Shown piece by piece: positions 8,582-17,985 of a stretch of 64,000 nucleotides of DNA. The position numbers were made by a program, and so were the translations under genes. Within the stretch, counting starts at the first letter, position 1; each line of letters begins with the position of its first letter. Below the pieces are notes generated by a model. The model did no database searches and was not told the origin of the DNA. It saw nothing but the letters and a program-made list of their open reading frames with translations. Source of the stretch: Anaeromicropila herbilytica (lineage in GTDB: Bacteria > Bacillota > Clostridia > Lachnospirales > Lachnospiraceae); the NCBI RefSeq assembly GCF_016591975.1, contig NZ_AP024169.1, forward strand, positions 3,263,001-3,327,000, read 5' to 3'.

Positions 8582-9463
8582 CTATCTATTCAACTTTGTT
8601 GACATTAGTTTTGAAAACAGCTCACTAATTCCTCTTTTGTGATTCACTTTAATTTCTCCCTTATCTAACAATTGATTTGCAATATTACACATACCTTTAG
8701 CTGCAGATGTATTTGGAAAAAGTAGTGAAACTGGTGCTTGCTTCATTACAGCTTTCGTAACATTCATATCATAGAGAACTGGTCCTAAAAATTCAATGTT
8801 CAAATTTAGAAAACGATTTACTACCACACTTAATTTTTGATATAATTCTATTCCCTCTTTTTCTGAAAGTACTCTATTTGCAATCACTTTAATAATAGTT
8901 TCACTCTGAATGAATTCTTCTCTTTTATCTAATGTCTTCAATAATGCGTAAGCATCCGTTATAGATGTAGGTTCTGGAGTTGTTACAAGGAGAACTTCGC
9001 TACTTGCTGTTATAAATTCTAATACACTATCTGATATTCCAGCGCCAGTATCTACAATAATAATATCTGCAATATCATCTAATTCACTCATTTTTTCTGT
9101 TAATTGTATAATCTGATTTCTATCAAGATTACTAAGTTCTTTTACACCAGAACCACCGGATATAAAGCCTAAACCAAATGGTCCTGTTGTAATTATTTCT
9201 TTAATACTTTTATTTTTATATAATAAATCCGCTAAATTATATTGAGGTCTTATCCCTAGCATTACTTCGACATTTGCCAAACCAAAGTCTGCATCAAGAA
9301 TAATGACTCTTTTTCCTGCTTTTGAAAGTTGAATACCTAGATTGACTGACATGTTTGACTTACCAACCCCACCCTTGCCGCTTGTGACGGTAATAACTCT
9401 TGCAGTTGGTTTTGGTTGGCTCTGACTTTTTACTAATCTTCTAAGTTGCTCTGCTTGATCCAT
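8582..9463 (-). CDS. flhG: Flagellar number/placement ATPase FlhG (YlxH, MinD-like)
   Basis: A 293-residue MinD/ParA-type ATPase. It has the deviant Walker A motif SGKGGVGKS at residues 28-36, the switch region ILDADFGLANVEVMLG and the segment IIIVDTGAGISDSV. The N-terminus MDQAEQLRRLV carries the DQAxxLR motif known to stimulate FlhF GTPase activity. FlhG and FlhF together set flagellar number and position, and FlhG also delivers FliM/FliY to the basal body in related bacteria. The ATG overlaps the flhF stop by one base (TGATG), with AGGAGG inside the end of flhF. The C-terminus ends in a short basic stretch suited to membrane contact. Confidence 0.96.
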   Translation of the reverse strand: MDQAEQLRRLVKSQSQPKPTARVITVTSGKGGVGKSNMSVNLGIQLSKAGKRVIILDADFGLANVEVMLGIRPQYNLADLLYKNKSIKEIITTGPFGLGFISGGSGVKELSNLDRNQIIQLTEKMSELDDIADIIIVDTGAGISDSVLEFITASSEVLLVTTPEPTSITDAYALLKTLDKREEFIQSETIIKVIANRVLSEKEGIELYQKLSVVVNRFLNLNIEFLGPVLYDMNVTKAVMKQAPVSLLFPNTSAAKGMCNIANQLLDKGEIKVNHKRGISELFSKLMSTKLNR

Positions 9464-10716
9464 CAGTCATTACCTCCTAATAACTGCTTTGCAATGTTTT
9501 GTGCGTCTATTTTTCCAATATCATCTGGCACATTTTGTCCCCAAGTAGCATAGGATAATGATGCATTTGTTGCCATCTTTATATTCAAAATATTTCCGAT
9601 ACAACTAGTTTCATCAAGTTTTGTAAATATAAGATTAAAATCATTTACTTCAGAATAAGATGCCATAATCTTTAATAAATCTTTATATTTTGTAGTAGCA
9701 CTTAATACTAAATATATTTCTTTGTTCTCTTCTTCGACTGTATCTAGTAAAGTCAATAAGTCATTTCTCTGTTCCACATTCTTGTGTGACCTTCCAGCAG
9801 TGTCAACTAATATTACATCATAATCTGCAAATTCTTCCTTTGCTTCAAGCATTTCATCAGCAGTATAGATTACTTTAATTGGCACGGATAAGATATTTGC
9901 GTAGATTCTTAATTGTTCAACTGCTGCTATACGATACGTATCTGATGTAAGAAGCGCAACCTTTGCATTTTCATTCATTTTTAAAGTAGACGCTATTTTT
10001 GCAATTGTAGTTGTTTTACCAACCCCAGTAGGACCAATAAAGAACACAAAGTTAGGCTTTTTACCTTCTAATGCAATTTCATTTGCTTGTCCAAGTTTTA
10101 ACACTAATTTTTGGTAAACACTTGATAGTACCTGATCTACCGATAGAGCATTTGAAACTGAACCCTCAACTTCATTTATAATTTGATTAGCATATTCCTC
10201 ATCTACTTCATTCTGAACTAATTGTTTAAAAACAAGTTCTAAATATTCATTTCTAACTTCTTCTTTTTTTGCATTCTCTTGCTGAGTAATTTCTTTTTCT
10301 TTCATCTGCTGTTCCAATAACTCTTGCAGATTATTAAGTTTTTCTTCAATGGCAGTTTCTTTATCATTAAAATAACTTTCACCATTTTGAAATCCATAAT
10401 TAAATTGTTTTTTTTCTTTTTCGAAAATAGTATTATCTTTTAAATTCTTTTCTGAAAATAAATCATTTGTTTTAGGCATACTATTCATTTGTATCGATGA
10501 ATAACTGTTTACACTTGCAAATGAAGTATTATTTTTAATTGGCAAAGAATCATCTACTGCCGCTGTTATCTCTACTGAAGGTTTTTTAAATAGTCGCGCT
10601 AAGCCTTTAGGAGCAATTGTTTTGATATTCATAACAATTGCATCCTTACCCAAATCATCTTTGGCTAACATTATAGCATCCTTCTCAGTAGTTGCCTGAA
10701 ATTTTTTAATAATCAC
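9463..10716 (-). CDS. flhF: Flagellar SRP-family GTPase FlhF
   Basis: A 417-residue SRP-type GTPase. The first 50 residues form the basic B domain, followed by a low-complexity N/S/K/E-rich stretch to about 150, an N domain (about 155-215) and the G domain. G-domain motifs are G1 GPTGVGKTTT from residue 228, DTYRIAAVEQLR, DTAGRSHKN and TKLDET. FlhF marks the site of flagellum assembly. The start is a GTG whose first base is the last base of the flhA TAG, so flhA, flhF and flhG form a tightly coupled unit. The ribosome binding site is weak, which suggests coupling to flhA translation. Confidence 0.95.
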   Translation of the reverse strand: MIIKKFQATTEKDAIMLAKDDLGKDAIVMNIKTIAPKGLARLFKKPSVEITAAVDDSLPIKNNTSFASVNSYSSIQMNSMPKTNDLFSEKNLKDNTIFEKEKKQFNYGFQNGESYFNDKETAIEEKLNNLQELLEQQMKEKEITQQENAKKEEVRNEYLELVFKQLVQNEVDEEYANQIINEVEGSVSNALSVDQVLSSVYQKLVLKLGQANEIALEGKKPNFVFFIGPTGVGKTTTIAKIASTLKMNENAKVALLTSDTYRIAAVEQLRIYANILSVPIKVIYTADEMLEAKEEFADYDVILVDTAGRSHKNVEQRNDLLTLLDTVEEENKEIYLVLSATTKYKDLLKIMASYSEVNDFNLIFTKLDETSCIGNILNIKMATNASLSYATWGQNVPDDIGKIDAQNIAKQLLGGND

Positions 10717-12749
10717 TATACAGTCACCATCCCAACTGATTGTAATTCTACATTAGAGTCTATTTCATTATAAGATATAACAATTAACTCTTTAAAATAT
10801 TCACCAACTAATTTTTTAAAATACATACGAACAATTGGTGATGTAATAATAATTGGATTTCTACCTAGATTCTCTAGTTTTCCAACTTCCTCTTCCACTG
10901 ATTTAATGATCTTTTGTGTTGTATCTGGATCAATTGTTAAATATGCGCCCTGTTCTGTCTGTTTTACAGAATTCATAATCTCTTGTTCTATTTTAGGATC
11001 TAGAGTAACAACACTATTCGTTTCATTCGGTGGAAAATATTTATTTGAAATAGCTCGCTTAAGGCTCTGTCTAGTATATTCTGTAAGTACATCTGTATCT
11101 CTAGTATTTGCAGCATAGTCGGCTAAAGTTTCAAAAATTGTAATTAAGTCCCTTATTGAGATTCCTTCGCTTAATAAATTTTGTAATACTTTTTGTATTT
11201 CACCAACATTAAGTAATTTCGGAACAAGTTCTGTAACAAGTGTTTGATTTGCTTCTTGAATATTGTTGATAAGATTCTGTACATCCTGTCTTGTAAGAAG
11301 TTCAGCAATGTGACTGCGAATTACTTCTGTTAAATGTGTTGCAATAATAGAAGGTGGATCAACAACTGTATAACCAAAAGATTCTGCTCTTTCTCTTTGA
11401 CTTTCAGTAATCCATAATGCTGGTAAGTGGAAGGAAGGTTCAAAGGTAGGAATACCTGTAACCTCTTCTTCTACATATCCTGGATTCATCGCCATATAGT
11501 GATCAAATAATACTTCTCCTTCACTAACTACGATACCTTTTATTTTAATAACATACTGATTTGGATTTAACTGAATGTTATCTCTTAAACGGATCATAGG
11601 TACAACACAACCTAATTCGAGTGCTACCTGTCTTCGTATCATTACAACACGATCTAGTAAATCTCCACCTTGATTTACATCCGCTAGAGGAATAATACCA
11701 TAACCAAATTCAAGTTCGATTGGGTCAACTTGTAAAAGAGTCGAAACATTCTCTGGCTTTCTTATCTCATCAGCAGATACTTCGTCTTCGTTAACTTCAC
11801 TCTCAATACTTTTCACATCAAGCTTATTAGCAATCATTCTTGCAGTTAATATAAATGCCAGACCGTATGAAATAAATACTATCTTATCAAGTGGTGTAGT
11901 AATTGCTAAGAAGATTAAGCTTCCACCTACCATATATAAAACTTTAGGAATTGAAAACAATTGTTGTACTAATACATCACCAATATCTGATTCTTTTGAT
12001 GCTTTTGTTACTAATATACCTGTAGCAAGTGATATAAGTAAGGAAGGAATTTGGCTAACTAAACCATCACCAATCGATAGAATTGTAAAACGATTCAATG
12101 CATCTGCAGGCGTCATGCCCATGCGAAGTACTCCCATCGCCATACCACCAACGAAGTTAACAAATACAATAATAAGGCCCGCCATGGCATCCCCTTTAAC
12201 GTACTTTGTAGCACCATCCATGGCTCCAAAGAAATTGGATTCCGCTTGAATCTTTTCTCTTCTCTCTCTTGCTTCCGCATCTGTAATGGCACCAGTATTA
12301 AGATCGGCATCAATAGCCATCTGTTTACCTGGCATTGCATCAAGTGTAAATCTTGCTGTTACTTCTGAAACCCTTTCAGAACCCTTATTAATTACCATAA
12401 ATTGAACAATAACCAATATCATAAATACGATAATACCAATAATTAAATCTCCACCACCAACAAAGTTACCAAAAGTTTCAACAACATTTCCTGGCTCCCC
12501 AGAAGTTAAGATTAATTTTGTTGATGAAACATTTAGCGATATACGAAAAATTGTCGTAAATAGCAATATTGTAGGGAAACTAGACATATTGAGTACTTCT
12601 AAAGAGAACAACGCATTAAATAATATAACCATTGCAAGTGCAATATTTAGCGCTAACAAAATGTCCAATAAAAAAGAAGGCATTGGTACAATCAAGAAAA
12701 TGATAGCGGCCATAAGATATATACCTAACGCTAAATCAGTCTTTTTCAA
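10716..12749 (-). CDS. flhA: Flagellar type III export gate protein FlhA
   Basis: A 677-residue export gate subunit. About eight transmembrane helices fill the first 310 residues, including the FHIPEP-family segment with MPGKQMAIDADLNTGAI and ARERREKIQAESNFFGAMDG. A linker follows, and then the cytoplasmic domain from about 340 that docks chaperone-substrate complexes and forms the nonameric ring. Family sequences DPPSIIATHLTEVIR and NPIIITSPIVRMYFK are present near the C-terminus. The start is a TTG at 12747-12749 behind GGGGTAGGAG, 13 bp after the flhB stop. The length matches the family. Confidence 0.97.
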   Translation of the reverse strand: MKKTDLALGIYLMAAIIFLIVPMPSFLLDILLALNIALAMVILFNALFSLEVLNMSSFPTILLFTTIFRISLNVSSTKLILTSGEPGNVVETFGNFVGGGDLIIGIIVFMILVIVQFMVINKGSERVSEVTARFTLDAMPGKQMAIDADLNTGAITDAEARERREKIQAESNFFGAMDGATKYVKGDAMAGLIIVFVNFVGGMAMGVLRMGMTPADALNRFTILSIGDGLVSQIPSLLISLATGILVTKASKESDIGDVLVQQLFSIPKVLYMVGGSLIFLAITTPLDKIVFISYGLAFILTARMIANKLDVKSIESEVNEDEVSADEIRKPENVSTLLQVDPIELEFGYGIIPLADVNQGGDLLDRVVMIRRQVALELGCVVPMIRLRDNIQLNPNQYVIKIKGIVVSEGEVLFDHYMAMNPGYVEEEVTGIPTFEPSFHLPALWITESQRERAESFGYTVVDPPSIIATHLTEVIRSHIAELLTRQDVQNLINNIQEANQTLVTELVPKLLNVGEIQKVLQNLLSEGISIRDLITIFETLADYAANTRDTDVLTEYTRQSLKRAISNKYFPPNETNSVVTLDPKIEQEIMNSVKQTEQGAYLTIDPDTTQKIIKSVEEEVGKLENLGRNPIIITSPIVRMYFKKLVGEYFKELIVISYNEIDSNVELQSVGMVTV

Positions 12750-12762
12750 ATACTCCTACCCC

Positions 12763-13863
12763 CTAACTTAAATTATTTTTCAAACCATATACATATGCTA
12801 ATACTTCTGCTACCATTTGGTAAAGTTCCGCTGGAATCTCAGCTCCAATATCAACATTATAGTATAACATTCTGGCAAGAGGTTTATTTTCAACAATTTC
12901 TATCTTGTTATCTCTTGCCACTTCTTTAATTTTTTCAGCTATAAAATCCGCTCCTTTTGCTATTACAATCGGTGCTTCTGACGAATCCTTATCATATTTT
13001 AAAGCAACAGCCAGATGAGTAGGATTGGTAATAACGACGTCAGCTTGTGGAAGGTCTTGCATCATTCTTCTCCTTGACACTTCTCTCATCTTCTGTTTAA
13101 TCTGACCTTTGATGTGAGGATCTCCCTCTGAATTCTTATATTCATCCTTTATCTCTTGCTTCGTCATCTTCATATCTGTCTTAAATTTTCTTTTCTGATA
13201 AAAAAGATCTGCAAATCCAATGATTAAATAGATAGAACTAATCTTAATCCCTAGTTCAATTGCTGTATTACCGATATAAGCAATTGCTTGATACAATGAT
13301 AATTCATAAAACTGAGTTATCATTCCCCATTCCTTTTTAAGTGTATCATATGCTATATAAGATATTACTCCTATTTTTAAAACTGATTTAAATAGCTCCA
13401 TTATTTTATCTTTCGATAAAATTTTACTAAAACCTTTGATTGGATTTAGTTTATTAAATTTTGGCTTTAAAGGTTTCGTTGTAACTTGCCATTTAAACTG
13501 CATAACATTTGATAAAAATGCAACTACAAACGCAGCTGCAAATATAGGAATTAGAATTAAAATGATCAGCTTAGTAACATTAACTAATAATCCATGAACT
13601 ACTATCGTATTAAAATCACTCGTTGCATACTCTGTAATTTTATTATAAGTTACACGAAATGTATCTATAAACTTATTTCCGATTGTTCCAACATAAAGCT
13701 TTAATGTATAAAAAAGCCCAAATAAAGAAGTTGCCATAACAAGTTCTTGGCTTTTTGCTACCTGACCTTCTGACCTTGCATCTTTTAATTTTTTGCCTGT
13801 CGCGTCTTCAGTTTTTTCACCACCAGGGCCTTCTTTCGCAAAAAATTGCAAGTTATATAACAT
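12763..13863 (-). CDS. flhB: Flagellar export switch protein FlhB
   Basis: A 366-residue FlhB with four membrane helices (about 45-225) and a cytoplasmic domain with the self-cleavage motif NPTH (N280-H283) in VITNPTHLAVALKYD. Cleavage between N and P switches export from rod/hook to filament substrates. The N-terminus LQFFAKEGPGGEKTEDAT is the family hallmark (LQFFA, GEKTE.AT). I placed the start at the ATG of MLYNLQFF at 13861-13863, five bases after GGGAG; an ATG four codons upstream overlaps that site. About 100 bp separate it from fliR. Confidence 0.96.
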   Translation of the reverse strand: MLYNLQFFAKEGPGGEKTEDATGKKLKDARSEGQVAKSQELVMATSLFGLFYTLKLYVGTIGNKFIDTFRVTYNKITEYATSDFNTIVVHGLLVNVTKLIILILIPIFAAAFVVAFLSNVMQFKWQVTTKPLKPKFNKLNPIKGFSKILSKDKIMELFKSVLKIGVISYIAYDTLKKEWGMITQFYELSLYQAIAYIGNTAIELGIKISSIYLIIGFADLFYQKRKFKTDMKMTKQEIKDEYKNSEGDPHIKGQIKQKMREVSRRRMMQDLPQADVVITNPTHLAVALKYDKDSSEAPIVIAKGADFIAEKIKEVARDNKIEIVENKPLARMLYYNVDIGAEIPAELYQMVAEVLAYVYGLKNNLS

Positions 13864-13960
13864 ATTTTCTCCCATCTACATGCCATTCTATTACTTGACC
13901 GTAAATTATCTTCTATCTACTATCGCTATCTATACTATCAATTAAAGCAATTTATCTATA

Positions 13961-14728
13961 TTAACTCATTGCTTTAATTGCCATTTCCATCATTTTCTGC
14001 ATCTCATCAAAAATAAATTCAGTTACAGATGGTAATAATCCAACAATTAATAGTAAAATAAATAATCCAACAAAAACTTTAAGTTGCAATCCTACCACAA
14101 ACATATTTAACTGAGGTGCAACCTTTGCTAAAATTGCTAGAACTACATTAACTAATAATGTGGCTGCAAAAACAGGAAGTACGATTCGAAAACCTATTAC
14201 AAAGAAATCCACTACAAACCGAACCATAATAACATACATATTAGCACTTATTTTTGCACCACCTATTGGTATTGCCTTATATACATCAACAATTGCCTGT
14301 ATTAAAAAATGATGTAGATTTGTGACTAGTAGCATCAAAGTGACTAAATATGAATAAAAGTTACCCGTTATTGTAGTAGTATTTTTACTTACAGGATCTA
14401 AAATCTGAACCATTGAGAAACCAATTTCCATATCAATGATTTCACCTGCAAATAAGACAATCGTAGAGCAAATATTAGCCACAAAACCGATTATCAATCC
14501 AACAATAGCTTCTTTTATTAAAAGGGAAGCATAACCGATGTCCCCTACATACTGTAGCGGAGTATAAACAATAACCTGTGACAATACTATCGTAATAAAC
14601 AAAGATAGACCAGCTTTCACTCGAATAGGCACATCACTTAGATTAAAGATTGGCGCTGTAAAAATAAATGTTGAAATTCTCACAAGTATTAATATTATAA
14701 ATTCAAGATTCTCTATAGTAAAATGCAT
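13961..14728 (-). CDS. fliR: Flagellar export apparatus protein FliR
   Basis: A 255-residue hydrophobic protein with about six membrane helices, the FliR/SpaR/YscT family. Together with FliP and FliQ it forms the helical core of the export gate. Family segments include the N-terminal RISTFIFTAPIF and the FAGEIIDMEIGF stretch with QILDPVSK. I prefer the ATG of MHFTIENLEF at 14726-14728, which lies five bases after GGGAG; an ATG four codons earlier lies within that site. It is separate from flhB and not fused to it, as happens in some clostridia. Confidence 0.95.
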   Translation of the reverse strand: MHFTIENLEFIILILVRISTFIFTAPIFNLSDVPIRVKAGLSLFITIVLSQVIVYTPLQYVGDIGYASLLIKEAIVGLIIGFVANICSTIVLFAGEIIDMEIGFSMVQILDPVSKNTTTITGNFYSYLVTLMLLVTNLHHFLIQAIVDVYKAIPIGGAKISANMYVIMVRFVVDFFVIGFRIVLPVFAATLLVNVVLAILAKVAPQLNMFVVGLQLKVFVGLFILLLIVGLLPSVTEFIFDEMQKMMEMAIKAMS

Positions 14729-14794
14729 ACTTGCTCCCATCTTGTTCTTTAACTAGCTCTCGCTCATCTTTCGATATTTTATTAATAAAATATC

Positions 14795-15064
14795 TTATTT
14801 GATATACATATTAAAATTACTAAATAATTCGACCGCAAAGTCAGTCATAACTTTTAGCATCCAAGAGCCTGTAATTATAATTACTAAAAAAACAGCTAAT
14901 AATTTAGGAACAAATGTGAGTGTTTGTTCCTGAATTGATGTAACTGTTTGAAATATACTAATAATAAGCCCTACAACCAAAGAGGTTATAAGCATTGGCG
15001 CTGATGCTTCTACTATTGTCCATAATGCTTGCCTTGCAATATCAATTACCATATCTGCTGACAT
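14795..15064 (-). CDS. fliQ: Flagellar export apparatus protein FliQ
   Basis: An 89-residue protein with two membrane helices (about 15-40 and 52-75), matching FliQ in size and pattern. The central ISIFQTVTSIQEQTLTFVPK is the most conserved segment of the family. Four FliQ copies assemble with FliP and FliR in the export gate. It is preceded by AGAGGTGAGATAA and an ATG, 17 bp after fliP, and followed by a spacer of about 66 bp before fliR. Confidence 0.96.
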   Translation of the reverse strand: MSADMVIDIARQALWTIVEASAPMLITSLVVGLIISIFQTVTSIQEQTLTFVPKLLAVFLVIIITGSWMLKVMTDFAVELFSNFNMYIK

Positions 15065-15081
15065 TTATCTCACCTCTTTAG

Positions 15082-15891
15082 CTAATAAAAAGTTTTAACT
15101 AGTGCTCCAATAATCAGATTCCATCCATCTGCCATTACAAATAACAATATTTTAAAAGGCATAGAAATAGTTGTTGGTGGTAACATCATCATACCCATTG
15201 ACATCAAAGTAGATGCTACTACCATATCGATTACTATAAACGGAATGTATATTATAAAACCTATAATAAATGCAGTTCTTAACTCACTAATAATAAATGA
15301 AGGTATCAAAACAGTTGTAGGAATATCTTTTTGATCGTCTACTTTATCTATTTTTGCTATATTAAGAAACAGTTTTAAGTCTTTCTTTTTGGTTTGTTCA
15401 AACATAAACTTACGAATCGGTTCTATTCCCTTATCAAATGCTTGTTCTTGCGTTATTTCTCCCTTAGATAAAGGTTTTATTGCCACATTATTTACCTTAG
15501 TAAATACGGGCGACATGATAAAAAAAGTTAAAAATAATGCTAAACCAACTATAATTTGATTTGGAGGTGTTGTCTGTGTACCAAGTGCAGATCTTACAAA
15601 ATGCAATACAATAACAATTCTCGTAAAAGAAGTTACCATAATTAATATTGATGGTGCTAATGCTATTACTGTTAATACAAGCAACATCTGTAATGTACTT
15701 GAAACATTTTGACTATCATTATTCGTCTTTAAGTTTACATCTAATGTATAAGGAACCGTACTTGTTCCAACCTCATCCGTATTTGTTGCATATACTTTGC
15801 TCGAAAAAAGAAAGGTTAATATACAAACCAAAAATAAAACACTAAATATTCTTGATATAACTTTAAACTTTTTTCTTAAAAATGGTTTCAT
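15082..15891 (-). CDS. fliP: Flagellar export apparatus protein FliP
   Basis: A 269-residue FliP. An N-terminal hydrophobic segment (about 10-35) looks like the cleavable signal of this family, ending near KVYA. The mature part has four membrane helices. Conserved sequences include VLHFVRSALGTQTTPPNQ and PSFIISELRTAFIIGF. Five copies form the export gate with FliQ and FliR, with assembly helped by FliO, whose gene is just upstream. The ATG at 15889-15891 is used; a TTG three codons earlier is possible, since the AAAGG before them fits either. Confidence 0.95.
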   Translation of the reverse strand: MKPFLRKKFKVISRIFSVLFLVCILTFLFSSKVYATNTDEVGTSTVPYTLDVNLKTNNDSQNVSSTLQMLLVLTVIALAPSILIMVTSFTRIVIVLHFVRSALGTQTTPPNQIIVGLALFLTFFIMSPVFTKVNNVAIKPLSKGEITQEQAFDKGIEPIRKFMFEQTKKKDLKLFLNIAKIDKVDDQKDIPTTVLIPSFIISELRTAFIIGFIIYIPFIVIDMVVASTLMSMGMMMLPPTTISMPFKILLFVMADGWNLIIGALVKTFY

Positions 15892-15906
15892 CAATACCAA
15901 CCTTTA

Positions 15907-16284
15907 CTAATTATTTTTATTCCCCTTTTCTTTATTAACGATACCACGCAATATATCCTTAAAATTACCTGGAACATTCATATGATCTTCTGCTAATAGC
16001 ACTTCTTCTTCTGATAGTTCGGTAATTAATTCTACATGGTCTTTACTAACTCCAATAACAACATACTTATTCGTTATCTTAACTATTTGAAGATATTTTG
16101 TTTGACTGATTTTAAATGTTTCAATCACGGTAATATTTCGATGTTTGTTCTGGCCTAATTGGTAAGCACCTACCCACCTTGCGGTGAAGTAGGTTGCAAC
16201 CAATATGATAATAAAGATAACAAAGAGTCCTAAAAGTTGAAATACATTCTCAATTGTTGAAACTCTTGAAATTGTAAGATACAT
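15907..16284 (-). CDS. fliO: Flagellar biosynthesis protein FliO (FliZ)
   Basis: A 125-residue protein with one N-terminal membrane helix (about 13-35) followed by a cytoplasmic domain. The conserved FliO pattern is seen in VIETFKISQTKYLQIVKI and YVVIGVSKDHVELITEL. FliO acts as a chaperone for assembly of the FliP ring. In Bacillus the equivalent gene is named fliZ. Its ATG comes one base after the cheY TAA, with TAGG at the end of cheY, so the two are coupled. The charged C-terminus (KEKGNKNN) overhangs before fliP. Confidence 0.88.
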   Translation of the reverse strand: MYLTISRVSTIENVFQLLGLFVIFIIILVATYFTARWVGAYQLGQNKHRNITVIETFKISQTKYLQIVKITNKYVVIGVSKDHVELITELSEEEVLLAEDHMNVPGNFKDILRGIVNKEKGNKNN

Positions 16285-16285
16285 A

Positions 16286-16648
16286 TTAACCTACCGCTTT
16301 TTTAACAGCTTCTAATACTCTATCCGCTTGGAAAGGTTTCACGATGAAGTCTTTTGCTCCTGATTGAATTGATTCAATTACCATTGCTTGTTGTCCCATT
16401 GCAGAACACATAATAATTGTTGCATTTGGATCAGTTGATTTAATCTTTTTAAGTGCTTCAATACCATCCATTTCTGGCATTGTAATATCCATCATTACTA
16501 AATCAGGCTTAGTTTCATTATACTTTTCAACCGCCTTTAAACCATTTTCTGCTTCACCAGCAATGTTATATCCATTCTTAGTAAGAATATCCTTAATCAT
16601 CATTCTCATAAAAGCTGCATCATCACAAATTAAAATATTTTTTGCCAT
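16286..16648 (-). CDS. cheY: Chemotaxis response regulator CheY
   Basis: A 120-residue single receiver domain. Acidic residues D9/D10, the phospho-acceptor D54 in MMDITMPEMDG, the switch T/S in MCSAMG and the lysine in FIVKPF are all present. Phosphorylated by CheA, it binds FliM and FliY at the switch. The gene lies between fliY and fliO as in Bacillus. It has a strong AGGAGAGAAGG ribosome binding site. It has no output domain and its residues match CheY more than Spo0F. Confidence 0.96.
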   Translation of the reverse strand: MAKNILICDDAAFMRMMIKDILTKNGYNIAGEAENGLKAVEKYNETKPDLVMMDITMPEMDGIEALKKIKSTDPNATIIMCSAMGQQAMVIESIQSGAKDFIVKPFQADRVLEAVKKAVG

Positions 16649-16718
16649 ATCCTTCTCTCCTATCGTTGTTCTTAATCATATAAACTTTTTTACTTGTATC
16701 ACATATAATAACTATATT

Positions 16719-17978
16719 TTATTTTATAATTTCAGTAACTCTAATACCAAAACTTTCTTCAATAACTACTACTTCACCTTTTGCAACATATTTACCATTT
16801 ACTAAAACATCAATTGGCTCACCAGCAATTTTATTTAATTCAATAATTGTTCCTGGAGTAAAGTCAAGGATCTCTTTAATTGACTTATTCGTTCTTCCAA
16901 GTTCAACGGTAACTTCTAGAGGTACATCCATAATTAAATCGATGTTTTCTTGTTGTACCATTGGAGATGCACCACCAGAAAAAGCTTGAAATTGTGCTGG
17001 TTGAACATTTACATCAGGCATTGCCATACCATAAGGCATTCCCATCTGTTGTCCCATATATGGAACTTGTCCCTGCATCATATTTGGATAAGCCCCTCCC
17101 TGCATTTGTTGATTCATCATGCCCATGTTTGGTTGCATTTGTTGATTCATTTGCATCTGTGGTTGTTGCATCACTGGTTGTTGCATCTGTGGCTGCATTT
17201 GTGGTTGTGGTTGCATTGTATTCATCATAGATTCATTTGCAGCATTTTGATTTGCTGGAGCTGCCTGTCCAGAGTTTGAGTTAACAGGTTGCTCGTTTGC
17301 GCTTCCAACGAACTCTCGATATATATCCTTAGCAAAATCAAATGGATATAGCTGCATTATTTCACTATCTACTAAATCTCCAATTTCCATTTTAAATGAT
17401 ACTTGTACGAAAGAACCCTTAAGAAAATCAGATAAAGATTCTGCATCCACTGTATCATTCAAATCAATTACTTGTGCTGTCGGCGGACTAATATCAACCT
17501 TTTTATTAATCATTGATGAAATTGATGTAGAAGCTGACCCCATCATTTGGTTCATTGCTTCACTAATTGCACTTAAATGCAACTCAGATAACTCATCTGC
17601 GGTATTTGTACCATCCCCACCCATCATTAAATCAGTAATAATTTTAACATCTGACTCTTTTATTATTAAAACATTATTTCCATCTAATCCTTCTCGGTAG
17701 GAAATCTGTATAAAAACACATGGTCGATTAAAACTTGCCGCCAACTCCTCCCAATTTCCATAGGAAACTACTGGAGTAGTTATCGTTACTTTTTGGTTAA
17801 CTAAAGTAGATAAAGTGGTAGCTGCTGTACCCATGCTGATATTGGAAATCTCTCCAACTGCATCTTTTTCACTATCAGAAAGTGAATACTCTTCACTTAC
17901 AGGTTCTGAAGTTTGTTCATCACCACCTATACCATTTAATAGTGCATTGATTTCTTCTTGTGATAACATACCATCCAT
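16719..17978 (-). CDS. fliY: Flagellar switch protein and CheY-P phosphatase FliY
   Basis: A 419-residue fusion of three parts. The N-terminal peptide DGMLSQEEINALLNG resembles the CheY-P binding tail of FliM. A CheC-like phosphatase domain follows (about 35-210) with two E...N motifs in VGEISNISMG and ISEAMNQMMG. A long linker (about 215-335) is rich in Q, M and P. The C-terminal FliN domain (about 350-419) begins MDVPLEVTVELGRT and forms part of the C ring. It replaces FliN, of which no separate copy is seen. It starts at an ATG behind GGGAGGAG, seven bases after the fliM stop. Confidence 0.96.
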   Translation of the reverse strand: MDGMLSQEEINALLNGIGGDEQTSEPVSEEYSLSDSEKDAVGEISNISMGTAATTLSTLVNQKVTITTPVVSYGNWEELAASFNRPCVFIQISYREGLDGNNVLIIKESDVKIITDLMMGGDGTNTADELSELHLSAISEAMNQMMGSASTSISSMINKKVDISPPTAQVIDLNDTVDAESLSDFLKGSFVQVSFKMEIGDLVDSEIMQLYPFDFAKDIYREFVGSANEQPVNSNSGQAAPANQNAANESMMNTMQPQPQMQPQMQQPVMQQPQMQMNQQMQPNMGMMNQQMQGGAYPNMMQGQVPYMGQQMGMPYGMAMPDVNVQPAQFQAFSGGASPMVQQENIDLIMDVPLEVTVELGRTNKSIKEILDFTPGTIIELNKIAGEPIDVLVNGKYVAKGEVVVIEESFGIRVTEIIK

Positions 17979-17985
17979 ATTAATT

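Noticed and set aside
16950..17279. Long open frames on the plus strand rich in H, L and W opposite fliY
   Set aside because: They are the reverse reading of the Q/M/P-rich linker codons of FliY, with low complexity and no ribosome binding site.
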